Shown here: positions 25,639-37,868 of the stretch, piece after piece
Numbering within the stretch: the stretch's first letter is position 1
Layout of the letters: each line of letters opens with the position of its first letter
DNA from: Chondrilla cf. caribensis
Taxonomy: Eukaryota > Porifera > Demospongiae > Chondrillida > Chondrillidae
DNA length: 64,000 nt
Assembly: GCA_964020155.1 (NCBI GenBank)
Contig: OZ026547.1
Span: forward strand, 6,214,009 to 6,278,008
Direction of reading: 5' to 3'
Notes under the pieces: model-generated
Told to the model about the DNA's origin: nothing
What the model saw: the letters and a program-made list of their open reading frames with translations, nothing else
The model's database searches: none
Position numbers and translations under genes: made by a program

Positions 25639-28600
25639 ATGGCTCCAATCATTCAGGTCTTTGTTCAAGTGGCTATTTTGTACTGTGTGGTGACTACCAG
25701 TATGGGGGGTAACACTGATTGGCAAAAGGCTTTTTCACAACTTGAAAACAAAGTGATGGTACAACAAGAAGAAATCAACTCACTTCACCAGATAATAGAA
25801 CAGTTGGAGAAGAGACTAGAACAACTTGAAGTGAAAGGTGAGTTTGATGAGGTTCAAATACAACCTGTAGTACCTACTCTTCATCCCTGTCAGTCAAGAT
25901 TATCCTCCTGTTGTTTATAGAATTTATGGGTTAACTTCATTGTAAGATGCCACCCCACATTGGTGAGTGGCAATTTGCAAGAAGGTACACTATTAAATTG
26001 AGAATGGTGAATTCAACCGTTGTATCAATGGAGAATGATGCCAAGTATTTCTGAATTCACTATTGACAGTTGGATGTACAGGCATGAACCACTGGTGTGG
26101 TCATTAAAAAGGAATTCGATTGCGATAATAACTTGTGGGGCTTCCCCGCTCAAACCAGAAATCATTGGGTGCCACCTTCAGGTTGCGAAAGACCATAGAC
26201 CAAGAATATTAATTTCGGCAGTTTTGGTGCTAAAATTTCACTCCAATTTCCATTTCTCGTTATTCCCATAGCAGACATCTTGCAGGCTACAATTATGCTA
26301 GGTGTGCACTATGTGAAAATATATTATTCCGACATAATAAATGTCTGTGAAAATTCACACAGCACGGCTGCCCATTTTGATGTCCTCGTTGAATTGATGA
26401 ACCCTAATAAACAAATCAAAAGTGATTACAAATAAGCAACGAAAATTCTAGTGTAATAATAACAGTGTAATATAATACAAAATGACTTTTTGTTGGTAGG
26501 AGGAACTGGAAGGCAAGCATTCTATAACAATTGATAACAAGCTCAGATAAACCTCTTCACAAATATGTCTGAGTTGGTACCACTAATACATAAAAAATCA
26601 TAAAAAAATGAACTCACTTTCACATACAGGAGAATCCCTCATTGTTGTCCATGTGATATATATTATTTGTACAAACTTACATCCTACACTGAATACAGAA
26701 TGTCCCAATCCACATTCATTTATGCGGGCAATTTGAATTGTGACCGTCCACGCGAAAAGGGTCATATTCGCGCATCTGACGGAAATCGAGTTTTTGATAT
26801 CATTTGAAAGCTCGGACATAGCTACGTTGAATAGTGCAAGCGGCGGCTTCATATCTGCTTCCGTTCTTAAGTTACGGCACTTAAAATGGATAAGTTTGAG
26901 AGCTACGCATTCGAGAAAACAAGCAACTTCCGTTTTCTTGCATGATTCCGTGTACTAGCTGTCACATGACACGAACACTGTGTCAAGGCGAACTCTAATG
27001 ACATTCATAGCTCCGTATTACTATAAAAATGGCGTATTTCCGGCAGTATGTATTTTGAAAATTCAAAATTATTCGCACAAAACGATCCAATTCGTGACGG
27101 TCACACCATGAAAAGTTAGAAAAGTATATTTTGAACAATATTAACCTATAACCGCAAATTCGACGAAAGCGCACGAAATTCTTTATCACCTCCATACTCA
27201 AATGTTTACATAGCGCGAATATGACCCTTTTCGCGTGGACGGTCACAATTATATTGGTTTATTGTTTTTAACAGATAAACTTCCGGAAAGAACTAGACGA
27301 CAAGATAGTTGCAGTTGTTCACCTGGACCAAAAGGGGTTAGAGGAACACCAGGACTGAATGGGGTAAATGGAACAAAGGGTGAAAAGGGAGACCCAGGAA
27401 CCCAAGGACAACAAGGACTCAATGGAACGAAGGGTGGACGTGGAGAAACAGGACAATCAGGGCTGAAAGGAGAGCAAGGTCCAAGAGGAAAAAAGGGAAA
27501 TCGAGGGGAAAAGGGAGAGTCAGGAATACCAGGACCACAAGGACTTAATGGAGCGAAGGGAGAAAAGGGTGAACTAGGAGATCAAGGAGTTAATGGAACA
27601 AATGGTGAACGAGGAGAAACAGGACAACCAGGAAGTGATGGACAAAAAGGTGAACCAGGACTGAAAGGAGAGCAAGGTCCAAGAGGAAAAAAGGGAAATC
27701 GAGGGGAAAAGGGAGAGCCAGGAATACCAGGACCACAAGGACTTAATGGAACGAGGGGAGAAAAGGGTGAACTAGGAGTTCAAGGAGTTAATGGAACAAA
27801 TGGTGAACGAGGAGAAACAGGACAACCAGGAAATGTTGGACAGAAAGGTGAATCAGGACTGAAAGGAGACACAGGAGTGCCAGGACTTAATGGAACAAAA
27901 GGTGAACGCGGAGAAACAGGACAACCAGGAAGTGATGGACAAAAAGGTGAACCAGGACTGAAAGGAGAGCAAGGTCCAAGAGGAAAAAAGGGAAATCGAG
28001 GGGAAAAGGGAGAGCCAGGAATACCAGGACCACAAGGACTTAATGGAACGAGGGGAGAAAAGGGTGAACTAGGAGTTCAAGGAGTTAATGGAACAAATGG
28101 TGAACGAGGAGAAACAGGACAACCAGGAAATGTTGGACAGAAAGGTGAATCAGGACTGAAAGGAGACACAGGAGTGCCAGGACTTAATGGAACAAAAGGT
28201 GAACGCGGAGAAACAGGACAACCAGGAAGTGATGGACAAAAAGGTGAACCAGGACTGAAAGGAGAGCAAGGTCCAAGAGGAAAAAAGGGAAATCGAGGGG
28301 AAAAGGGAGAGCCAGGAATACCAGGACCACAAGGACTTAATGGAACGAGGGGAGAAAAGGGTGAACTAGGAGATCAAGGAGTTAATGGAACAAATGGTGA
28401 ACGAGGAGAAACAGGACAACCAGGAAATGTTGGACAGAAAGGTGAATCAGGACTGAAAGGAGACACAGGAGTGCCTGGACTTAATGGAACAAAAGGTGAA
28501 CGCGGAGAAACAGGACAACCAGGAAGTGATGGACAGAAAGGTGAACCAGGACTGAAAGGAGAGCAAGGTCCAAGAGGAAACAAGGGAAATCGAGGGGAAA

Positions 28601-28704
28601 AAGGAGAGCCAGGAATACCAGGTCCACCGAGATATAATGGAACAGATTGTGAAATAGCCGAACTAGCAGAAATCATATGTAATGAAGAGACAGCTCCAAA
28701 GTAG
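25639..28704 (+). CDS. Collagen gene 7, longest array member with internal 297-bp repeats
   Basis: Exons 25639-25837 and 27275-28704, predicted about 542 aa. Exon 1 has MAPIIQVFVQ for the usual SIQ. Exon 2 opens DKLPERTRRQDSCSC, and the Gly-X-Y region of about 150 triplets is roughly twice the usual size. It contains a 99-residue (297-bp) unit, GLNGTRGEKGELGVQ... to ...GSDGQKGEP, repeated from about 27739, 28036 and, slightly diverged, 28333. It keeps the full tail YNGTDCEIAELAEIICNEETAPK, with two Cys that could link chains at the C-terminus. Gene 3 is a shorter, stop-containing version. The intron carries the 507-bp MITE. Confidence 0.85.
26740..27246. mobile_element. MITE-like element in gene 7 intron
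   Basis: The same 507-bp element and insertion site as in gene 3, with intact AATT on both sides (26736-26739, 27247-27250). It shows that genes 3 and 7 share descent after the insertion. Confidence 0.87.
27739..28629 (+). repeat. 297-bp tandem repeats within gene 7 exon 2
   Basis: Units near 27739-28035 and 28036-28332 appear identical over long stretches. A third from 28333 differs in a few positions, such as GELGDQ for GELGVQ. Each keeps the Gly-X-Y frame (33 triplets), so copy-number change stays in frame. Confidence 0.85.
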
Positions 28705-31102
28705 TAAACGTATGCATTCTCCACACATTTATATACAAACATCAGATTTGAAATTAAAGAAACAAATATAACTAACATTAACTCATACCATTCAACAGTA
28801 AAACTTCATAATACTGAGCTTGTTCACAGTAATTAATCAGATCAGAATGTCTACCTTGTACAAAATATAGTTTCAATAATGTCCAATCAGAGGAAATCTA
28901 CATACACATTGTACTATCTTCAAGTGAAGTGTTCATAATAGAGAAAATCCATTGCATATCCCTTGGTAAGTGCATGTGTTTGCATGTTTATTCGTAGAGT
29001 ATCATGGAAATGGTGTCTTTCTAATACAGTTTAGTTTGAACTTTTGAAACTTTAGCTGAGAAGGAAATAGATATGAAGCTACATGTACATATGAGATCTA
29101 TATCAAACATTGACCACTTTCGTTTGTGCCTGTGGACATACCAGTAAGCATAGCAATCTCTACTGCTTAGTACACAGCCAGGAGGGGTATATGAATGACA
29201 GATTAAAACGAGATTAGTCAAAAAAGGCACAAACACAAGTATTCCCTTTTGAAGGACTATATAATTCCTGAAACTACAATAATGAATTCTTATTGTCACT
29301 GATGGAGAAGCTATCTCTTGTAAGATTGTTCATACCATTATTACACTAATTATGCAGTTATTATGCTAACTACACAGTTTTCTCTACCACCAGTGAACTT
29401 CAGTTGAGGTCACGATCACTGTGGGTCACACTCCTCAGGTTCAATTGGGACATCGGGGTCAAAGTACACTCAAACCTGGTTAACTTGTACACTGCAGTAA
29501 TAATGTACTATAGATTTGGTTTCAAATGTCCTGCTGTTCCTAATTTCGATGTTTTCATTTTTTCATGTTGTTTCAATTATTCGATCATAATAAGATGCAT
29601 AACAAAGAGTATTTACTTTGTTTCAATATAATTATTATAAAGACACATAATTGTGCTAGATGACTTTTGTACACAAATATTTTTTCAAACCAGAACCCCC
29701 TTCATGCCATTTGAACCAGAGATGATGTCACTGAACGTGTACTAACACACATGCGACTAATGCATACAAGTGTGGTACATACATGCACTTAAAAGTATAC
29801 ATACAGACATACGAAATCATTTTGACAGTAATTGGTTTAATCAAAGCATATATTAGGGAATCCATACAACAGAGGTGTGTATATCATCACAGTACTCCAA
29901 TCAGATATTATAGTGACAAGAATATTGACATCTATTTCTGCCTGTGTCTGTGATGGATTATCATGTACACTGAATTAATTAATTCATAATCACAGACAAT
30001 AATTACAATAATTTAACCCCGCATTCGACATTGTAATTGTATCACAGTGAATATTTGCTATTGCGCCAAACAGTTTTACCCACCGTATTATTTGTAAATG
30101 AATTCACTTTTATGGTTACGCTATACATGCAATCCGTCATCTTGCAATTCCCCCATCATCCCTTTATCTGTGCACAAATTTGCACTTTTGTATTTGCCTC
30201 AGTTACAGATAATCTAGCTAACAATTTTCAGAGCTAATTAGCCAAAAAGCATTCTACAGTTGACATGACAATGAAGTGAAAAATTTGTAAATACAGAGAG
30301 AGGAATTTGACAATAACGCCAGAAATACTTGCTCAGACCGTTTCTTGAAGAAGCTGGCCATACAAGAACAACAAGAACCTCCTCGACTTGGCAGGGAACA
30401 AGGAGATGTTGGAGACACGTGATCAACTAGGACCACAAGGAACTTCCGGACATCCAGGAGTACTAGGAGATGTCGAAGACACACAAGTGAGTGCACTTTA
30501 CAGGATTCAGTTTAGCCTTACAAGTACAAATCTAATAATGGGAAGACATAGTTATTATTCAATAATATTATTAGTGGTACAACTATGCATGTATTGATAA
30601 TAATATTATATGGATAAGTTGACACACAATGGACAAAATAAGAATGTCACACAAGTGACTGCACATGTTCATGATGTCTAATCTGCTTACGGGGTGCTAA
30701 AAACGATATATGACACCTAATATCCATCACAACAAAGGCAATATGCCCATTATGCATTGCCTAGATTTAGAATTTTGTGTCAAAATTTGAGTGCAAACAG
30801 CTTCATTGAAAGTTATAAACCTATAAGCCATACCTAAGTCATTCCAGTACAAGGGGCAGTAGATCAATGAGTTAACATTAAATACTTGTTTCAGAGGGAA
30901 GAACATAACCTAAGAATGGAATGAGTCTTCGAATGATTCGAACATTCAAATACGCCCCCATATTCAGCAGTCAGTTAGAGTGTGTCAAGTGAGCATGCAC
31001 TTGCAACTCAAACAATTTAAACACCAATGCACACATGGAAGTACAGTAACCATAACTTACAGCACACTCCAAGGATCATTAAGAATGTACATATGATATT
31101 AC

Positions 31103-31141
<39 letters not shown>

Positions 31142-31229
31142 GACACTCCAACCTCAACACCCTTCAATTAACTTGTTTACACCAAGACAGAATTACTAAG
31201 GCTTCCACATTCCCATTATCACTATAGTT
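28705..31229. other. Intergenic, genes 7-8
   Basis: The first 1.3 kb is nearly the same as the 3' flank of gene 6. It has the empty site of the 23017 element near 30047. An orphan exon relic at about 30300-30487 (GPQGTSGHPGVLGDVEDTQ, donor intact, upstream frame broken by TGA) is followed by (CA)n at 31102-31138. Confidence 0.6.
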
Positions 31230-31358
31230 ATTCATTGAGCAGACCTAGAAATACACAATGAATATCATTAAAAGTGGCCTGGTTCTCAGTCTGCCTGTCG
31301 GCTGTGCTTACCACAAACTAGCATTGACAAACTTCGAGTAGTGACTGAAGCTACAGTT
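31230..31358 (+). promoter_or_regulatory. Gene 8 promoter, TATA box deleted
   Basis: TTCTCAG joins TCTGCCTGTCGG directly, and the palindrome carries a mismatch (TGTGCTTACCACA). Confidence 0.5.
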
Positions 31359-33410
31359 ATGGCTACAAGCATTCAGGTCCTTGTACAAGTGGCTATGTTT
31401 TGCTGTGTGATGACTACCAGTATGGGGGGTATCACTGATTGGCAAAAGGCATTTTCACAACTTGAAAACAAAGTGATGGTACAACAAGAAGAAATCAACT
31501 CACTTCACCAGATAATAGAACAGTTGGAGAAGAGACTAGAACAACTCGAAGTGAAAGGTGAGTTTGTTGAGGTTCAGATACAACCTGCACTCCCTACTCT
31601 TCATGCCTGTCAGTCAGAACCACCCTTCATGGGTTTATTTCGTTGCAAAATGTCATCCCACATTGCTTAGTTGCAAGAAAATACACCATAATGGAGAATG
31701 GTGAATTCAATCGTTGTATCAATGGAGAAAAATTCCAAGTATTTCTGAATTCACTATTGACACTATTCTACAGTTGGTTGTACAGTCATGAATCACTTGG
31801 TGTGGCCATTGATAAAGTAATCCAATTGCGATGAAAACAGGTGGGGCTTGTTCCCCCACTGCAGAATTCCTTGGGTGCCATTTTCAGGTTGAGAAAGACC
31901 ATCACTGAAAATATTACTTTCACCAAAGTCTTGGCGCGAAAATTGTACACAAATTTCTAATTCTCGTCATTTCTATAGCAGGCATTTTTTTCAGTGTATT
32001 ATTATGCTAGGTGTGCACTATGTCAGAATACATTAAAATACTGTAATAATATACTGGTGGGCGCCTAGTATAGTAGCCCCCAGGGCTAAAGGCTCACCCA
32101 CATTAAATAAGATTCCATATCCATATCCATATATAATTGTCACATAATTGCAAATGTCTGAGAAAATTCACACAGCCCGGCTGCCCATTCAGATGTCCTC
32201 AATAATGAATTGATGAACCCTAATAATCAAAATAATAATAATCAAAATAATAATAATCAAAATAATAATAATCAAAATCAAAAGTGTTTTTGAAAATCAA
32301 TGAAAATTATAGCATAATTACAGTATAGTCTATATTGAATACAGTATGTCCTAATCCATATATAATCATGCTGCTAATTTGGATTTTATAGGTTTATTGC
32401 TGTTAACAGAAAAACGTCCGGAAAGAACTAGACGACAAGATAGTTGCATTTGTCCACCTGGACCACAAGGGGTTAGAGGAACACCGGGACTGAATGGGAT
32501 AAATGGAACAAAGGGTGAAAAGGGAGACCCAGGAATACCAGGGCCACAGGGACTTAATGGAACGAAGGGTGGACGAGGAGAAACAGGACAATCAGGGACT
32601 GCTGGAATGAAAGGTGAACGAGGACTGGAAGGAAAGCAAGGACTACAGGGAGAGCAAGGTCCAAGAGGAAGCAAGGGGAAGAAAGGGGAAATAGGAGAGC
32701 AAGGAATACAAGGACCACAGGGACTTAATGGAATGAAGGGGGAACGAGGAGAATCTGGACAGCCAGGAAGTGATGGACGGAAAGGTGAAGCAGGGCTGAA
32801 AGGAGACACAGGAAAGCCAGGAATTAATGGAATAAAAGGTGATCGAGGAGAAACAGGACAACCAGGGAATGTTGGGCAGAAAGGTGAACCAGGACTGAAA
32901 GGAGAGAAAGGACTACAGGGAGAGCAAGGTCCAAAAGGATGCAAGGGGAAGAAAGGGAAAATAGGAGACAGGGGAGTGCCAGGACTTAATGGAACGAAGG
33001 GTGAACGAGGAGAAACAGGACAACCAGGGAATGTTGGACAGAAAGGTGAACCAGGAATGAAAGGAGACATAGGAGTGCCAGGACTTAATGGAACAAAAGG
33101 TGAACGAGGAGAAACAGGACAACCAGGGAATGTTGGACAGAAAGGTGAACCAGGAATGAAAGGAGACATAGGAGTGCCAGGACTTAATGGAACAAAAGGT
33201 GAACAAGGAGAAACAGGACAACCAGGGAATGCTGGACAGAAAGGTGAACCAGGAGTGACAGGGGAGCAAGGTCCAAAAGGAAACAAGGGAGAGCTTGGGG
33301 AAAGAGGACAGCCAGGAATACCAGGACCACAGGGATATAATGGAACAGATTGTGAAATAGGCAAACTAGCAGACGGCATAATATGTGATGAAGAAAAACC
33401 TGATGAGTAG
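31359..33410 (+). CDS. Collagen gene 8
   Basis: Exons 31359-31557 and 32410-33410, predicted about 399 aa. Exon 1: MATSIQVLVQVAMFCC, then GGITDWQKAF and the coil with EEINSLHQ. The acceptor TGTTAACAG joins G|AA, giving Glu: EKRPERTRRQDSCIC. Over 100 Gly-X-Y triplets follow, with modules [19 protein letters not shown] repeated near the end and one extra Cys inside the helix (GPKGCKGKKG). The full tail YNGTDCEIGKLADGIICDEE ends KPDE with TAG at 33408-33410. The intron carries the CCATAT-tailed insertion and an AAT-rich triplet repeat near 32219. Gene 11 is nearly identical. Confidence 0.85.
32051..32134. mobile_element. SINE-like insertion with (CCATAT)n tail, gene 8 intron
   Basis: ACTGGTGGGCGCCTAGTATA...GGCTCACCCACATTAAATAAG ends in a hexanucleotide CCATAT tail. 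It is absent from the aligned introns of genes 1-7 and 13. A retroposed origin is inferred from the simple-repeat tail. No A/B box was confirmed. Confidence 0.5.
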
Positions 33411-35086
33411 TAAACGTATGCATTTTCCACAAATTTATGAAAATCAGATTTCAAATTAAAGATACAAATAATTATTATAACCATTAACTCATACCATTCA
33501 ACTGTGAAACTCAATGATATTGAGGTTTTTCACAGTAATTAATTGGATCTGAAAGTCTACATTGTGTGAAATATACTTTTAATAAGCATCTGATTAGAGG
33601 AAATCTACATAATTGAGGTCACCGTTGTATCTCGAAGAGAAGTGTTCCTAATTGAGAAGATCTATTGTATATCCCTTGGCACGTGTTTGTTGTGTGGTTG
33701 TGTGCTGTTGTGTGTGTGTTTGCGTGTGGAGTATCATGGAAATAGTCTCTCTTTGATACAGCTAGGACAGGTTGTTTGAATTCTCAGCTGTAAAGGAACA
33801 TAGACATGATGCTACATGTACATATGGGATTTGTATTAAACATCGACCACTTATGTTTGTACCTGTGGACATACCAGTAAGCATAGTAATCATTGCCTTG
33901 AATATATTACCTCTATTGCTTAGTACACAGCCAGGAGGGGTACACGAATCATAGACTAAAGCGAGATTAGTCCAAAAAGGCACAAACACAAGTATTCCCT
34001 TTTGAAGGACTATATAATTCACTGAAACTACAATAATGACTACTTATGGTTACTACATGGTAGAAGCTACCTTTACACTAAGAATATTCTAACCTTTCTG
34101 TTTGATTTCCTATTTCACTACATTGTTCATACTATTATGATACTAACTACACAGTTTTTTTTACCACCAGTAAACTTCAGTTGAGGTTCACTGTGGGTGA
34201 GACTCCTAGGGTGGGACGGGGACATCGGGGTCGAAGACCACTCAAACCTGGTTGACTTACACACCACAGTAATATGTATTATAGATGTCGGCTCAAATGT
34301 CCTACTGTAATAAATGTTGATGTTTTCATCACTTGATGTTGTTTGATTATTGGATCATAATAAGATGCATACATAAGGATATTTACTTACTTCCCATAAT
34401 TATTATAAAGACACACTTTTGGACATCAAGGAGTACAAAAAACTTCTGGACAACCAGGAGTACTGGGAAATATTGAAGACACACAAATGAGTGCACGTTA
34501 GTGGATTCAGTCTATCCTTACAAGTGCAAATTCAATAATGGGAAGATATAATTATAGTTTTTATTCAATTAGTGATGCAACTATGCATGTATTGATAATA
34601 TTACATCGATGAGTACATACATTGGACGAAATAAGAATGTCCTGCGAGTGCACATGTTCATGATGTCTAATCTGATTTTCAGATGCTAACATCAATATAT
34701 TACACTTAATATCCATCACAACAAAGGCAATATGCCGATTATGCATTGCTGAGACTCGGAATTTTGGTTAAAATTTGAGTGCAAACAGCTTCATGGAAAG
34801 TTATAAACCTATAAGGTATGCCTAAGTCATTCGAGTGCAAGGGGCGGTAGATCAATGAGTTAACATCAATTACTTGTTTCAGAGGGAAGAACAGAACCTA
34901 AGAATGGAATATGAGTCTTAGAATGTAAAAAATACAAATAAGCCCCCACATTCTACAATGAGTTAGAGTGCGTCACGGGAGCATGCACTTGCAACTCAAG
35001 CAACTTAAACACCAATGCATACATGGAAGTACAGTAACCATAACTTACAGCACACTCCAAGTGTTATTAAGAATGCATGTATGATA

Positions 35087-35131
<45 letters not shown>

Positions 35132-35220
35132 GACACCCCAACCTCGACACCCTTCAATCAACTTGTTTACACCAAGACAGAATTACTAAGGCTACCACAA
35201 TTCCTATTATCACTATAGTT
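33411..35220. other. Intergenic, genes 8-9
   Basis: Contains the 3' flank, a decayed orphan exon at about 34425-34490 with its donor mutated, and (CA)n at 35088-35128. No gene. Confidence 0.6.
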
Positions 35221-35362
35221 ATTCATTGAGCAGACCTAGAAATACACAATGAATATCATTGAAGGTGGCCCTGTTCTCAGATGACTATAAAGTCTGCCTG
35301 CTCTGTTGTGGTTACCACAAACTAGCACTGACAAACTTCAAATATTGACTTGAGCTACAGTT
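35221..35362 (+). promoter_or_regulatory. Gene 9 promoter, TATA-containing
   Basis: TATAAA at 35286-35291, followed by TGTGGTTACCACA. The ATG is 77 bp from the TATA box. Confidence 0.62.
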
Positions 35363-37868
35363 ATGGTTCCAAGCATTCAGGTCTTTGTTCAAGTGGCTCT
35401 TTTGTGCTGTGTGGTGACTACCAGTATGGGGGGTATCACTGATTGGCAAAAGGCATTTTCACAACTTGAAAACAAAGTGATGGTACAACAAGAAGAAATC
35501 AACTCACTTCACCAGATAATAGAACAGTTGGAGAAGAGACTAGAACAACTTGAAGTGAAAGGTGAGTTTGGTGAGGTTCAGATACAACCTGCACTCCCTA
35601 CTCTTCATGCCTGTTAGTCAGAACCACCCTTCATGGGCTTATTTCATGTAAGATGTCACCCCACATTGGTTAGTTGCAAGAAAGTACACAATTAAATGGA
35701 GAATGGTGTATTCAACCGCTGTATCAATGGAGAAAAGTATTTCTGAATTCACTATTGACACTATTCTACAGTTGGATGTACAGTCATGAATCACTTGGTG
35801 TGGCCATTGATAAAGTAATTGCGATGAAAACGGGTGGGGCTTGTCCCCCCACACCAGAATTCCTTGGGTACCATTTTCAGGTTGAAAAAGACCATCACTG
35901 AAAATAATACTTTCACCAAAGTCTTGGCGCAAAAAATTATTATTAATACACCAATTTATTATTCTCGTCATTTCTATAGCAGGCATTTTTTCAGTATATT
36001 ACTATGCTAGGTGTGTACTATGTCAGAATATATTAATATACTGTAATAATATACTGGTGGGCACCTAGTTTAGCCCCCAGGGCTAAAGGGTCACCCACGT
36101 TAAATTTGATTCCATATCCATATCCATATCCATATCCATATACTATTGTAACATAATTGCAAATGTCTGAGAAAATTCACACAGCATGGCTGCCCATTTA
36201 GATGTCCTCAATAATGAATTCATGAACCCTAATAATCAAAATCAAAAAAGTGTTTTTAAAAATCAATGAAAATTATAGTAATATTACAGTATAGTCTATA
36301 TTGAATACAGTATGTCCTAATCCATACATAATCATGCTGCTAATTTGGATTTTATAGGTTTATTGCTGTTAACAGATAAACTTCCGGAAAGAACTAGAAG
36401 ACAAGATGATTGTAATTGTCCGCCTGGAGCAAAAGGTGTAAGAGGAACACCAGGACTGAATGGGATAAATGGAACAAAGGGTGAAAAGGGAGACCCAGGG
36501 CCACAAGGGGAGAAGGGGGGTAAAGGAGAGCTAGGACTGCCAGGACCCCAAGGACCACAAGGACTAAATGGAACAAAAGGTGAACAAGGAGAAACAGGAC
36601 AACCAGGAAATGTTGGACAGAAAGGTGAACCGGGACAGAAAGGAAAGAAAGGACCACAGGGAGAGCAAGGTCCAAAAGGAAGCAAGGGGAAGAGAGGGGA
36701 AAAAGGAGAGCCAGGAATACCAGGACCAAAGGGACTTAATGGAACAAAGGGTGAACGAGGAGATACAGGACCACCAGGAAGTGATGGACAGAAAGGTGAA
36801 CCAGGGCTGAAAGGAGACACAGGAGTGCCTGGACTTAATGGAACAAAAGGGGAACACGCAGGTATAACATGTGAGATTCGAGGGCGTTGACTAGAATTTG
36901 GTGGTTAAGGTGTTATGTAAACAATTAAGTCACAGGTAGTGTGGGCGAGTCACACGCAATCCGCATGATGATCAGTGACATTTTTAACGCACGAAATCAA
37001 TTGTACGAATACATAGCAGCAACCGTACATTTTTCTCCCTTTATGGATCGAATATTATTAAAATGTTTCTTTTAGAAATATTCGCGTATTCTTAAGCTTA
37101 TTATGTACGAGAGACACCGTCGCACGAATTTCATATTTATGCTTACGTAATCAGAACCTCGTGACAGTAACGTGATCTTGAGAAGCATTCTGGGTTTTGA
37201 GCATAGTTGAACTTCTTGGAGAATGCGCAATTTTTAACTGCAGCCCAGAGCTACGTATGCGTCGATATTAGGTAGAAGAAGGGTAAAGCTAACTTTTCAC
37301 CGTATCGCTTGTTGATATTCGCTTCCATTGTCAACATGTGACGGTTTATGTTTTTCACCTCTTGCCACGAACCGACAAAAACCGTCATATCTCAGGAATG
37401 GAGGAAGAAATCAACAAGCGATGCGGTGAAAAGTTAGGTGTCATCATTGCGAATGTTTCGAGCTAGAAAGTTAAACTCGTGCCTTCCATCAAAAATTGCG
37501 CACTTCGATAAAAGCCTTTTTCGTAGGTATGACGGCATGCCGAATATCTCGATCAAATGAGCAAAGAACGAAGTATCTAAGGGATTGAAACATAGTTAAC
37601 ACGTATTAGAAGCGTTCAAACTAATCTTTCCTGTAATAGACCGGTCTTGGAGGGATGAAGAGGCAGAAAAAATAAGAGTAATTTACCGGCGGCCATTTTG
37701 TTTACGGTACCGATCTCACATGTCATACCTGCGCATGGAGAAACCGGACAACCAGGGAATGTTGGACAGAAAGGTGAACCAGGACTGACAGGGGAGCAAG
37801 GATCAAAAGGAAACAAGGGAAAGAGAGGGAAAAAGGGAGAGCCAGGAATACCAGGTCCACCGGGATAA
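35363..37868 (+). CDS. Collagen gene 9, collagen exon interrupted by a transposon
   Basis: Exon 1 is 35363-35561 ([16 protein letters not shown], then the coil). Exon 2 starts at 36376 with DKLPERTRRQDDCNC and runs in Gly-X-Y register to GLNGTKGEH, where an 877-bp element begins (36857). Read through, the frame stops at TGA 36888-36890 after HAGITCEIRGR, giving about 237 aa. After the element the collagen frame resumes at CATGGAGAAACC (37734) and ends PGIPGPPG with TAA at 37866-37868. This is the same TAT-to-TAA tail loss as in gene 6. The element starts CAG|GTATAA and a CATGGAG acceptor-like AG lies just after it. Removing that interval would keep the frame, with Ala for one Gly. It is either a disrupted gene or one with a new transposon-derived intron. 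Confidence 0.7.
36051..36143. mobile_element. SINE-like insertion, gene 9 intron
   Basis: Copy with GCACCTAGTTTAGCCCCCAG and a longer CCATAT tail than in gene 8. Confidence 0.5.
36857..37733. mobile_element. 877-bp inverted-repeat element inside gene 9 exon 2
   Basis: The ends CGCAGGTATAACATGTGAGA and, reverse-complemented, CGCAGGTATGACATGTGAGA are matching terminal repeats. CA flanks both sides (36855-36856, 37734-37735). The uninterrupted form GAACATGGAGAAAC exists in gene 5 near 17786. Long internal arms pair, for example CTAACTTTTCACCGTATCGC near 37288 against GCGATGCGGTGAAAAGTTAG near 37417. No transposase is seen. Confidence 0.85.

Larger units (their letters stand above)
30620..34900. 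repeat. Segmental duplicate A (with 42976-47270)
   Basis: Gene 8 and its flanks recur around gene 11 at a constant offset of 12,368 bp, or 12,356 bp left of a (CA)n that differs by 12 bp. Only scattered differences are seen. The boundaries are approximate, placed where differences become frequent. Confidence 0.8.

Noticed and set aside
31643..31834. Open frames in the introns just after exon 1 ([15 protein letters not shown]...), repeated between copies
   Set aside because: They are conserved because the introns are recent duplicates. In several copies they are broken by stops or frameshifts, and they follow a consensus donor.
32366..33514. 382-codon Pro/Ser/Cys-rich open frame on the minus strand of gene 8 (and its twin at 44734-45882)
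   Set aside because: It is the antisense shadow of Gly-X-Y codons. Similar frames lie opposite all collagen exons, and none has its own splice or promoter context.
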